Part shown: positions 24,967-32,111 of the stretch, in pieces
Position numbering within the stretch: the first letter of the stretch is position 1
How the letters are laid out: each line of letters begins with the position of its first letter
DNA from: Bacteroidota bacterium
GTDB lineage: Bacteria > Bacteroidota > Bacteroidia > Chitinophagales > Saprospiraceae
DNA: 64,000 nt
Reading direction: 5' to 3'
Assembly (NCBI GenBank): GCA_016124585.1
Contig: WGNL01000020.1
Coordinates: 124,001 to 188,000, forward strand
Program-made: the position numbers and the translations under genes
Notes under the pieces: generated by a model
The model's database searches: none
The model's input: only the letters and a program-made list of their open reading frames with translations
What the model was told of the DNA's origin: nothing

Positions 24967-25542
24967 ATGTCCATAGCTGCACAATTAAAATCCGACACCT
25001 TCGAACTGCACCAACAGACCGAAGCGATGATGCCTTCTGTGGCGCTCATGGACGGAAGTTTGAGCCAAGCGGAGTACGCCCAGCTTATTTCAAGCCTATA
25101 CCGAATCCATTTTAAAATCGAATTTTTTTTGGAAAATGCACTAATCAAGTACCCTGAATTAGCTGCCTTTTTTCACAAAAAACTGCCTTGGCTTAAAGCC
25201 GACTTGGCAGAAATGGGCGTGGAAACTCCAACCGTTTCCAGTAATATACCAGTTCCACCGCACGGGGAGGCCGCTTTAATGGGCATGATCTACGTCTTGG
25301 AAGGTGCTACGTTGGGAGGGCAGGTTATATTGAAAGGACTGAAGAAAAATGCGGCTTTGCAACACTTTAACAACCGCTATTACAGTGGCTATGAGCAACT
25401 AACTGGTGCGAGGTGGAAGTCATTTTTGGAGAATTTGGAAGCCACTGTGCCGCCAAAGTCGGCGGCCAAAGCTGTGGAAGGAGCTAAGTTTGTGTTCAGG
25501 CTGTTTCAGGAATATTTACCTAAGATGGTAGTCTACAATTGA
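24967..25542 (+). CDS. bphO: Biliverdin-producing heme oxygenase
   Basis: 191 residues from the ATG at 24967. Heme oxygenase fold with the proximal-His helix (ELHQQTEAMMPS) and the distal-helix Gly-rich segment YVLEGATLGGQVI. It cleaves heme to biliverdin, CO and iron and so supplies the phytochrome chromophore. Its position immediately after the receiver gene makes a bphP-receiver-bphO operon. It converges with the receiver gene at 25550. Confidence 0.93.
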   Translation: MSIAAQLKSDTFELHQQTEAMMPSVALMDGSLSQAEYAQLISSLYRIHFKIEFFLENALIKYPELAAFFHKKLPWLKADLAEMGVETPTVSSNIPVPPHGEAALMGMIYVLEGATLGGQVILKGLKKNAALQHFNNRYYSGYEQLTGARWKSFLENLEATVPPKSAAKAVEGAKFVFRLFQEYLPKMVVYN

Positions 25543-25549
25543 ACCTTTT

Positions 25550-26032
25550 CTACAAGTTCTCGCTCAAAACCCTCCTGATTTCAGCTTCTTTGAGGGGTTT
25601 GTGGATAAAACCTTTGACATATGGCACTTTCTCCGCCCGCTCCATATCATCTTGGCGAAGGGACGTGGTAAGCATGATGATGGCAATATGCCTTTTGAAA
25701 TCTTCTGGCATGGCATCATAGCGCTCAAGAAACTCCCAACCATTGACCAATGGCATATTGATGTCTAAAAAAATGAGGTCGGGCATTGGGCAATCTCGTT
25801 GACCTTCAAATGCGCCCATGAGATATTCCAACGCCTCAATGCCATTCCTGACAATGTTGATATGAGAAGCTATGCCCAGCTTATCTAAAAGACGTTTGTT
25901 CAGGAAATTAGTGGCCCGGTCGTCGTCCACTAGAAGTATGCAGTCGAGATTTACTTCGTTTGACAAAGAAGAAAGATTTGGATAGTCGATATTTTGATGG
26001 GATTCTGAAGTCCCCTTTTCTGAAAAAATCAT
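25550..26032 (-). CDS. Single-domain response regulator
   Basis: 160 residues. An acidic N-terminal extension of about 28 residues precedes a stand-alone receiver: LLVDDDRATNF, phospho-acceptor Asp in IFLDINMPLVNGWEFLE, MLTTS, IHKPL. Close in type to the receiver at 1989-2405. It starts 6 bp from the divergent start of the ethylene-receptor-like kinase and ends 7 bp from the heme oxygenase stop, so it is wedged inside the sensory cluster and probably works with those kinases. Confidence 0.88.
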   Translation of the reverse strand: MIFSEKGTSESHQNIDYPNLSSLSNEVNLDCILLVDDDRATNFLNKRLLDKLGIASHINIVRNGIEALEYLMGAFEGQRDCPMPDLIFLDINMPLVNGWEFLERYDAMPEDFKRHIAIIMLTTSLRQDDMERAEKVPYVKGFIHKPLKEAEIRRVLSENL

Positions 26033-26038
26033 GCAAAT

Positions 26039-27550
26039 ATGGAATTTTTAAGGAGATTGTTCGACACAGACTTTATGCCCCATGGACATTGCTATTTTTG
26101 GAAACCAGCCGTTTTGTGGACCAATGTGCTTGGGGATGCGTTGATTGCCTTGTCATATTTCATCATTCCGTTTTTGCTGGTTCGGTTTTTAAAAAAACGG
26201 AGCGACATAAAATTTCGACCCCTGTTCATCGGTTTTGCCGCCTTCATCCTTGCTTGCGGCACCACCCATGTCATTGACATTGTATCAGTTTGGTACCCCA
26301 TGTACCGCTTAGAAGGACTTGTGAAGGATGTTACCGCCCTTATTTCCTTCGGAACGGTGATAGCGCTCTTTCAAAATTTTCCTACCATCGTGAGCATACC
26401 AACCTCAGAGCAGTGGAAAGCAGTTCAAACAGCAGCTGCAAACAGTGAAAGGCGTTTCAAACTGATGATAGAACATGCGCCCGTTGGCATCATAATCACC
26501 AATTTTAGAGGGGAATTCTTAGAGGTTAACGATGCCATGTGCGATATGTTCAAGCGAAGTCGGGAAGAATTGATAGGGAAAACCTCCCAACATATCACAC
26601 ATCCTGATGACATCAATTTTAGCACAGAAATCAAGGAGCAACTAGCTGACGGCTATGAAAAATTCATGCAGATAGAAAAAAGATATTTACGAGGAGATGG
26701 GACTTTTTTCTGGGCAATGGCTAGTGCGACATCTGTCCCTGAGGAGGAATCTATCCTTGTTCACATCGTGGACATCACCAGCCGAAAACAGTCAGAATTG
26801 CGGATGAGGGATGATAATGAAAAATTGGAGAGCAAAATCGCCGAAAGGAACATTGAGCTCCAAGAAACAAACAAAGACCTCGAAAACTTCATTTATGCTG
26901 TCACGCACGACCTTCGGGTTCCTTTGCACAATTTACAGGGTTTATCTACTGTGGTGGAAGAAGAACTGGGCGGAAAAAATGGTACGGATGATGCCGTTTC
27001 TGCATTGCAAATGATTGGCGAAAACGCCCAGAAAATGGACCATTTGGTTACCGACCTGCTCGCTTTCAGCAAGACCAGCAAGCTAGAGCTGAAGAAAACC
27101 AATATTGACATGGGAATGGCAATTAAAACGGCCTTTGATGAACAAAGCCTGCTTTACAACGATAAACAAATCGAGTTCAAACTTGATAGTTTGCCGCAGG
27201 CATTTGGCGACCCTGCTGCCATTCAGCAAGTTTGTCAAAATATCATTGGTAATGCCTTGAAATATTCATCCCATCAGGCAGTGATAAGCATTGAAGTGCA
27301 AGGTAAATTGGAAAACGGGAGCACCATTTTCCAAATCACAGATAATGGAATTGGCTTCGACCCGCAATACAGCAACAAGCTTTTCCTACCATTTCAGCGG
27401 CTTCATCACGAAGAAGAATTTGAAGGCACGGGCATCGGTTTAGCTACCAGCCAACGCATCATCCAAAAACATGGTGGTGAGATTTGGGCAGAAAGCTCAC
27501 CAGGCCAGGGAGCTAAATTTTATATTTCGTTGCCCATAGAAAACAAATAA
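26039..27550 (+). CDS. Ethylene-receptor-like (ETR1-type) PAS histidine kinase
   Basis: 503 residues. The N-terminal three-span region (about 20-125) closely resembles the plant/cyanobacterial ethylene-binding domain: CYFWKPAVLW, LGDALIALSYFIIPFLL (with the Asp, Tyr and Ile-Pro positions of ETR1 Asp25, Tyr32 and Ile35-Pro36), and ILACGTTHVID with the Cu(I)-ligand Cys and His (ETR1 Cys65/His69). A PAS domain (about 140-255), coiled coil, dimerisation helix (YAVTHDLRVPLHNLQG) and intact ATPase (NIIGNALKYS, DNGIGFD, GTGIGLA) follow. The next kinase starts 5 bp downstream. Ethylene or copper sensing is inferred from the conserved residues. Confidence 0.88.
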   Translation: MEFLRRLFDTDFMPHGHCYFWKPAVLWTNVLGDALIALSYFIIPFLLVRFLKKRSDIKFRPLFIGFAAFILACGTTHVIDIVSVWYPMYRLEGLVKDVTALISFGTVIALFQNFPTIVSIPTSEQWKAVQTAAANSERRFKLMIEHAPVGIIITNFRGEFLEVNDAMCDMFKRSREELIGKTSQHITHPDDINFSTEIKEQLADGYEKFMQIEKRYLRGDGTFFWAMASATSVPEEESILVHIVDITSRKQSELRMRDDNEKLESKIAERNIELQETNKDLENFIYAVTHDLRVPLHNLQGLSTVVEEELGGKNGTDDAVSALQMIGENAQKMDHLVTDLLAFSKTSKLELKKTNIDMGMAIKTAFDEQSLLYNDKQIEFKLDSLPQAFGDPAAIQQVCQNIIGNALKYSSHQAVISIEVQGKLENGSTIFQITDNGIGFDPQYSNKLFLPFQRLHHEEEFEGTGIGLATSQRIIQKHGGEIWAESSPGQGAKFYISLPIENK

Positions 27551-27555
27551 GCAAT

Positions 27556-28767
27556 ATGATAAAACCTTCTTTACCCGCCAATGAGGATGAGCGGTTGGAA
27601 GCAGTGGATTCCTATGAACTGATGGGAACCATGCCTGAAAAAGACTTTGACGACATCGCAAGTATTGCCTCTGAAATCTGCCAAGCACCTATTTCATTGA
27701 TAACATTAGTGGGAGAAAACCAGCAATGGCTCAAAGCACATCATGGCACCGAACTGGAACAGACACCTAGGGAAATTGCCTTTTGTTCCTACGCCATCCT
27801 AGAGCCCGACCGCCCTTTTGTGATACCAGACGCTAGAATTGACGACAGATTCCGTGATAACCCGCTTGTCACGGGGCCCACACAGGTTACGTTTTATGCT
27901 AGCGTTTCACTGGTCAATCCAGAGGGGTTCCCCTTAGGCACATTGTGTGTCATTGATCATAAACCAAATCAACTTAGCGAACGTCAGCTTGCCACCTTAC
28001 AGGCTTTGGCCAATACCGTTTCGCAAATGTTCGAGCTGCGGCGAAAAGTGAAATTCTTGGAATTGGCCAACAAAAAGCTGGAAGACCTAAACCAAGAGGT
28101 TTCAGAAGTAGCGTATGTGCTTTCGCACGATTTGAAGTCTCCACTGAACAGCATTGTTTCACTGATGGAAATTTTCAAGGATGAGAATGGTGGGCAATTG
28201 GATGACAGCGGCATGGAATTGCTTGAAATGCTACAAGAATCTGCCATCAATCTGAACGACATCACGAAAGGAACTATTCAGTATCTCAGTACCACCCGTT
28301 CCATTTCGAATAGCATTGAGGAAATTGACGTCCATGAACTGATGGTGCAACTATTGACCCTACTTAGGCCGCCGCAGTGGGTACATATCACTTACCCTAC
28401 CAACATTCCTATCATCACTTCTTCCCGTGTAGCACTCCAACACATACTACTCAACCTGATAGACAACGCCATCAAGTATAATGACAAAGAGTTTTGTGAA
28501 ATAAAAATTGACTTTTCGCAAGAAGAAAAATTTTACCATTTCAGCGTGACAGACAATGGCCCCGGCATTGAGGATGGCTTTAAAGGCAAGATCTTTAAGC
28601 TTTTCCAAACGCTGGGTAAAACTGATCGACAAGGCAAAAAAGGTACTGGTCTCGGACTACCAATCGTCAAGCGGATGGTGGAGAAATTGGGTGGTAAAAT
28701 TAGCACTATCCGCCCTGCTAGTGGCGGTATCCAATTTTCATTTTCAATATTGAAAAAACCAATTTAA
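27556..28767 (+). CDS. GAF-domain soluble histidine kinase
   Basis: 403 residues, cytoplasmic. A GAF domain (about 20-165) of the type with IASEICQAPISLITLVGENQQWLKA and FCSYAI comes first, then a coiled coil, the dimerisation helix with His in YVLSHDLKSPLNSIVS, and an intact ATPase (NLIDNAIKYN, DNGPGIE, GTGLGLP). Directly downstream of the ethylene-receptor-like kinase (5-bp gap), so the two are co-expressed. The ligand is unknown. Confidence 0.9.
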   Translation: MIKPSLPANEDERLEAVDSYELMGTMPEKDFDDIASIASEICQAPISLITLVGENQQWLKAHHGTELEQTPREIAFCSYAILEPDRPFVIPDARIDDRFRDNPLVTGPTQVTFYASVSLVNPEGFPLGTLCVIDHKPNQLSERQLATLQALANTVSQMFELRRKVKFLELANKKLEDLNQEVSEVAYVLSHDLKSPLNSIVSLMEIFKDENGGQLDDSGMELLEMLQESAINLNDITKGTIQYLSTTRSISNSIEEIDVHELMVQLLTLLRPPQWVHITYPTNIPIITSSRVALQHILLNLIDNAIKYNDKEFCEIKIDFSQEEKFYHFSVTDNGPGIEDGFKGKIFKLFQTLGKTDRQGKKGTGLGLPIVKRMVEKLGGKISTIRPASGGIQFSFSILKKPI

Positions 28768-28799
28768 GTATAGTTATCACCCCATTTTTTCTATTCAAT

Positions 28800-28825
28800 A
28801 ACAGGATAGTGACTTACATCCTGTT
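28800..28825 (+). terminator. Weak terminator after the kinase pair
   Basis: 8-bp perfect stem (28800-28807 with 28818-28825), loop of 10, short T run. The remainder of 28768-29122 is AT-rich and holds only this stem and the promoter at 29009. Confidence 0.45.
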
Positions 28826-29008
28826 TTCGCATTGATTAATTGTACTACAAGCATCGTCCCACCTTTTTGCTATATGTTCCTCCATTCTGCATGTGATAAT
28901 TAGCTTATTACGATGCATATCGTAAGTTTCGATTAATTCATTAAGTCAATGACTATCAGTAGTTTGAAAATATTAAAACAATTAATTTTCATTGTTTTTT
29001 AGACAAAT

Positions 29009-29038
29009 TGAACAAGCAGTATAGTGCTCCGTTTTACC
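29009..29038 (+). promoter_or_regulatory. ECF-type promoter of the lmo0937-like/YtxH genes
   Basis: TGAACA (29009-29014), 15 bases, CGTTTTACC (29030-29038). Exact match. Confidence 0.75.
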
Positions 29039-29122
29039 CTCAAATCCTCCAAACGGACCAAGAAACAAACCGAGGCAGGATAAATAAACTCCTATTTCTT
29101 CACCAATTTAACATCATTACAA

Positions 29123-29275
29123 ATGAGAGACATTGTTTGGATCATTATCGTCCTACTGATAGTAGGTTGGTTGCTCGGCTTCATCAGCTTTGGAGCTGTT
29201 TTGGGCAACATGGTACACATACTGCTCGTCGTAGCAGTTATTCTGATCGTGCTAAAATTACTAGATAAAATTTAA
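29123..29275 (+). CDS. lmo0937-family small membrane protein
   Basis: 50 residues with two hydrophobic helices: MRDIVWIIIVLLIVGWLLGF, then VHILLVVAVILIVLKLL. This layout matches the lmo0937 family of tiny membrane proteins, often in general-stress regulons. It has an exact ECF-type promoter 85 bp upstream and precedes a YtxH gene. Confidence 0.85.
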   Translation: MRDIVWIIIVLLIVGWLLGFISFGAVLGNMVHILLVVAVILIVLKLLDKI

Positions 29276-29369
29276 GCATATCTCCCCTAAGGTTGCCACG
29301 GGCTGCCTTGTTAAATTGATAAGTCAGCCCGTTCAGCCCACTTTTTTCGAAACTTTAAAATCTTAAATC

Positions 29370-29741
29370 ATGTCCAACAACACAGAAAGCAACAACAGCG
29401 GCTGGATTTTTCTAGCCGGACTTGCCACTGGAGCAGTCTTAGGATACCTCATCAATAGCGACAAAGGTCGTGAAGTGCGCAGCGAAGCCGCTAATAAAGC
29501 CATGGAATATGGTGAACAAGCCAAATCATTCGCTGTCGATAAGTACAGCTCTGCTGCATCCACCGTTAGCAGCATCATCGATAAAGGCAAGAGTTACGCC
29601 TCCGAAGTGAGCGCAAAATTGCAGGAGCGCATCAAGAGCGGTTCTGAAGAAGCGCAAAGTGCCGTGGAAGACGCAGAGACTGCCTTCCAGCGTGGGGCCA
29701 ACCGTGCAAAAAACCAGCTGCGAGAAATATCGGCCAGTTAA
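29370..29741 (+). CDS. YtxH-domain general stress protein
   Basis: 123 residues. The N-terminal YtxH domain has one TM-like segment (WIFLAGLATGAVLGYLINSDKG, with the typical GxxxG and SDKGR), followed by a long Ala/Ser/Lys-rich amphipathic helix. YtxH proteins are sigma-B-type stress proteins of unknown mechanism. Shares a promoter region with the lmo0937-like gene. A paralogue lies at 40539-40877. Confidence 0.88.
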   Translation: MSNNTESNNSGWIFLAGLATGAVLGYLINSDKGREVRSEAANKAMEYGEQAKSFAVDKYSSAASTVSSIIDKGKSYASEVSAKLQERIKSGSEEAQSAVEDAETAFQRGANRAKNQLREISAS

Positions 29742-29838
29742 AAACCAGTAAGGGAAGGGCTTTGGATTGCTTGTATGTCCAATTGCCCTCCCTTATCTCC
29801 GCCAACTAAAAAAATTTACAGAGCTGAATACCTTAGTC

Positions 29839-29868
29839 AGAGTGGGCCTTTTATGCCCGCTCTTTTTT
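29839..29868 (+). terminator. Intrinsic terminator after ytxH
   Basis: 9-bp stem (29839-29847 with 29855-29863, one T.G wobble) followed by six T residues. It ends 13 bp before the next ATG, so downstream expression would need readthrough. Another imperfect hairpin lies at about 29750-29806. Confidence 0.75.
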
Positions 29869-29881
29869 AAATCAAAACGAT

Positions 29882-30595
29882 ATGTCACCACAACGCATCA
29901 ATACTATTGCTGAACTGCAAGCAGAGCAGGACCGACTTCAAGACCAAATGCGGGTCACTCGCAAGATGTTCTTTGAAAGTGCTAGTCATACAACGGCCAC
30001 TGGCAAAGATTTTTTGCTGAAAAACGTTCTGCTTCCAGTTGGTGCAATCGGCCTTGGTGCCTTTGTGGCAAAAAAAATATCCGACCATGCCGATGCAAGC
30101 ATGGAGCTTCCCGCTGAAGTTCACGCGGCGATTGCGCCAGAGCAGAACAATTCGAGTTGGTTTTCAAAGCTGATGTTGGTGGCACTTCCCTTTGTCCAGC
30201 AGTTTTTCCTGCGTGAAAAAACGGAGGAACAAGCAACCCAACCCACTGAAGACGAAAGAAGTTACAGTTCGGGAATTGCGGAAAACAATACCACAAATTG
30301 GTTGTCAACCCTCATACCGATTGTCATTCCGCTTGCACAACAGTTTTTCTTAAAACGAGCCGAACAAGCCAATGAGCAACCCATGGCGGTAGAAGTGGAA
30401 GGAGATGGTATGGTAGAAGGTACTTTCACCAAAAAGGAGGGGGCTTCGGCCATTTTCGAGTCGCTTTACAAACTTTTACCTGTGGTTTTGCCGCTGGTAC
30501 AGCAGTATTTCGCCGAGAAAAACAATGCAAAGGAAGCCCAACAGTCAAAGGCCGCTTTCGCCAGAAATGGCCAATATGCCGAGGCGGTAGCTTGA
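29882..30595 (+). CDS. Membrane protein with three internal helical repeats
   Basis: 237 residues. The N-terminal coiled coil is about 10-35, followed by a TM-like segment (LLPVGAIGLGAFVAKK). Three copies of an about 25-residue unit then follow: WFSKLMLVALPFVQQFF, WLSTLIPIVIPLAQQFF and SLYKLLPVVLPLVQQYF, each ending Gln-Gln-Phe/Tyr-Phe and separated by acidic linkers. Each unit could be a membrane-inserting hairpin or helix. No family recognised. Gene order places it between YtxH and a YihY-type protein. Confidence 0.75.
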   Translation: MSPQRINTIAELQAEQDRLQDQMRVTRKMFFESASHTTATGKDFLLKNVLLPVGAIGLGAFVAKKISDHADASMELPAEVHAAIAPEQNNSSWFSKLMLVALPFVQQFFLREKTEEQATQPTEDERSYSSGIAENNTTNWLSTLIPIVIPLAQQFFLKRAEQANEQPMAVEVEGDGMVEGTFTKKEGASAIFESLYKLLPVVLPLVQQYFAEKNNAKEAQQSKAAFARNGQYAEAVA

Positions 30596-30650
30596 TGTCG
30601 GTATTGGTTTTTTGGCTTCGAAACCAACAATTAACACCTATAAAAAATAT

Positions 30651-31601
30651 ATGGGACAGGATATCAAATTTTACTGGGAGGTGTTGAAAGCATCTTTTAG
30701 CAAATTTAGTGACAGCGACGTACTGACGCAATCAGCTGCCTTGTCCTACTATACGATATTTTCGTTGCCGCCCATGTTGTTGGTCATTTTGAAAACGACC
30801 ACACAGTTTTACAGTGAATCAGAGATTAAACAGACCATCTTCGGTGAAATAGGCGGCTTAGTTGGGCGCGATGGCGCACAGCAATTGATGAGCACCATTG
30901 ACAAAATGAATATTTACCAGCCGACTTGGTGGGCTACGGCACTGGGAATCGGAGTATTGCTTTTCACTGCTACAACGGTTTTTATCACGATGCAAAATGC
31001 GTTGAATCTGATATTCGAGGTGAAGCCTGCAGAACACACCAAGGGGTTTGGCATCTTGAAAATGTTGAGAGATCGCGCAATTTCATTTGCACTGCTGATT
31101 AGCATGGCCTTCATACTGCTCGTTTCTTTGGTGGTGGATGCAATCATCACCTCATTTGGAAAATATCTGGGCGACCTGGTAGGTGACGTTTCGGCAGTGA
31201 TGGTGATGGCAACTTCCATATTGCTGCCATTGGCTATTATCACCTTGCTTTTTGCGATGCTGTTCAAGTTTTTGCCAGATGCCAAATTGGATTGGCGTGA
31301 CACTTGGTTTGGCGCTTTTGTGACAGCAGTACTTTTTTCACTCGGTAAGTTCCTGATTGGTTTTTACATCGGAAGTAGCAGTGCCGCCAATCTTTATGAC
31401 GCAGCAGGCAGTATTTTGGTGGTCATGCTTTGGGTTTATTATGCTTCGGCAATTTTTCTGTTCGGTGCCACTTTCACATTCGCCCGTGCCAAAAAATTGA
31501 ATGGGCGGGTAAAACCAGAAGATTACGCCCAGCGGGTCATCCAAACTGAGGTTAAACTGGAAAAAGGAGCAGATGTGGTGCCCTTTTCAACGGTCAATTA
31601 A
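30651..31601 (+). CDS. YihY/BrkB family membrane protein
   Basis: 316 residues from the ATG at 30651 (a TTG at 30612 is a less likely start). Six hydrophobic spans with the family pattern: DVLTQSAALSYYTIFSLPPML near the N-terminus, the PDAKLDWRDTWFGAFVTAVLF block and AAGSILVVMLWVYYASAIFLFGA at the C-terminus. Members are polytopic inner-membrane proteins once mis-called RNase BN; the function is uncertain. Confidence 0.9.
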   Translation: MGQDIKFYWEVLKASFSKFSDSDVLTQSAALSYYTIFSLPPMLLVILKTTTQFYSESEIKQTIFGEIGGLVGRDGAQQLMSTIDKMNIYQPTWWATALGIGVLLFTATTVFITMQNALNLIFEVKPAEHTKGFGILKMLRDRAISFALLISMAFILLVSLVVDAIITSFGKYLGDLVGDVSAVMVMATSILLPLAIITLLFAMLFKFLPDAKLDWRDTWFGAFVTAVLFSLGKFLIGFYIGSSSAANLYDAAGSILVVMLWVYYASAIFLFGATFTFARAKKLNGRVKPEDYAQRVIQTEVKLEKGADVVPFSTVN

Positions 31602-31665
31602 ATCTTATCCATATGATTCTTGAAAGCTTACATGAACCATTTTTATGAACTAAAATCAAATTACC

Positions 31666-31782
31666 ATGAAAGTCAAAATATCAAAATCGACCTCCAATTT
31701 CTTTTGGATGACATTAGCCTCTTCGGCCATCGTTTTTGTAAGCATGAGCTTGATTGTCAGGATGCTGAAACATGCCTGGTAG
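31666..31782 (+). CDS. 38-residue small membrane protein
   Basis: ORF MKVKISKSTSNFFWMTLASS followed by a hydrophobic helix AIVFVSMSLIV and a basic end. It lies in the 297-bp gap between the YihY and DUF3185-like genes. Support is only the good start, the TM segment and the absence of another gene. Confidence 0.4.
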   Translation: MKVKISKSTSNFFWMTLASSAIVFVSMSLIVRMLKHAW

Positions 31783-31898
31783 TTTATTTTCCCTTGAGGC
31801 AAGAATCAATTATTCACCAAATATTTACCCTGCAACCAGTACAAGGTGAAAGGCATGGCTTGCCTGAGCACAAGCTGGTAGCAAAAAAATTTCGCAAA

Positions 31899-32111
31899 AT
31901 GAAAAATCCACTTTCTATCATCCTCATCGTCGTAGGTATCGCTCTTGGTATTTATGGTATCACTAAATTTGGCGACAGCGGCAAATCTGTCGAAGTAGCG
32001 GGTATCGAACTTGGCGTAAAGGATAAAGGCTCGCAAAATCAAGCATTCCTGTACATTGGACTTGGTGTTTTGGCATTGGTAGGAGGAGTTGCCATGTCAA
32101 GGCGTAAATAA
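31899..32111 (+). CDS. DUF3185-like two-span membrane protein
   Basis: 70 residues from the ATG at 31899 (upstream codons in this frame look non-coding). TM1 is NPLSIILIVVGIALGIYGI, the loop VEVAGIELGVKDKGSQNQ resembles the DUF3185 pattern, and TM2 is AFLYIGLGVLALVGGVAM. Ends exactly where the convergent activator gene ends (32112). Confidence 0.7.
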   Translation: MKNPLSIILIVVGIALGIYGITKFGDSGKSVEVAGIELGVKDKGSQNQAFLYIGLGVLALVGGVAMSRRK

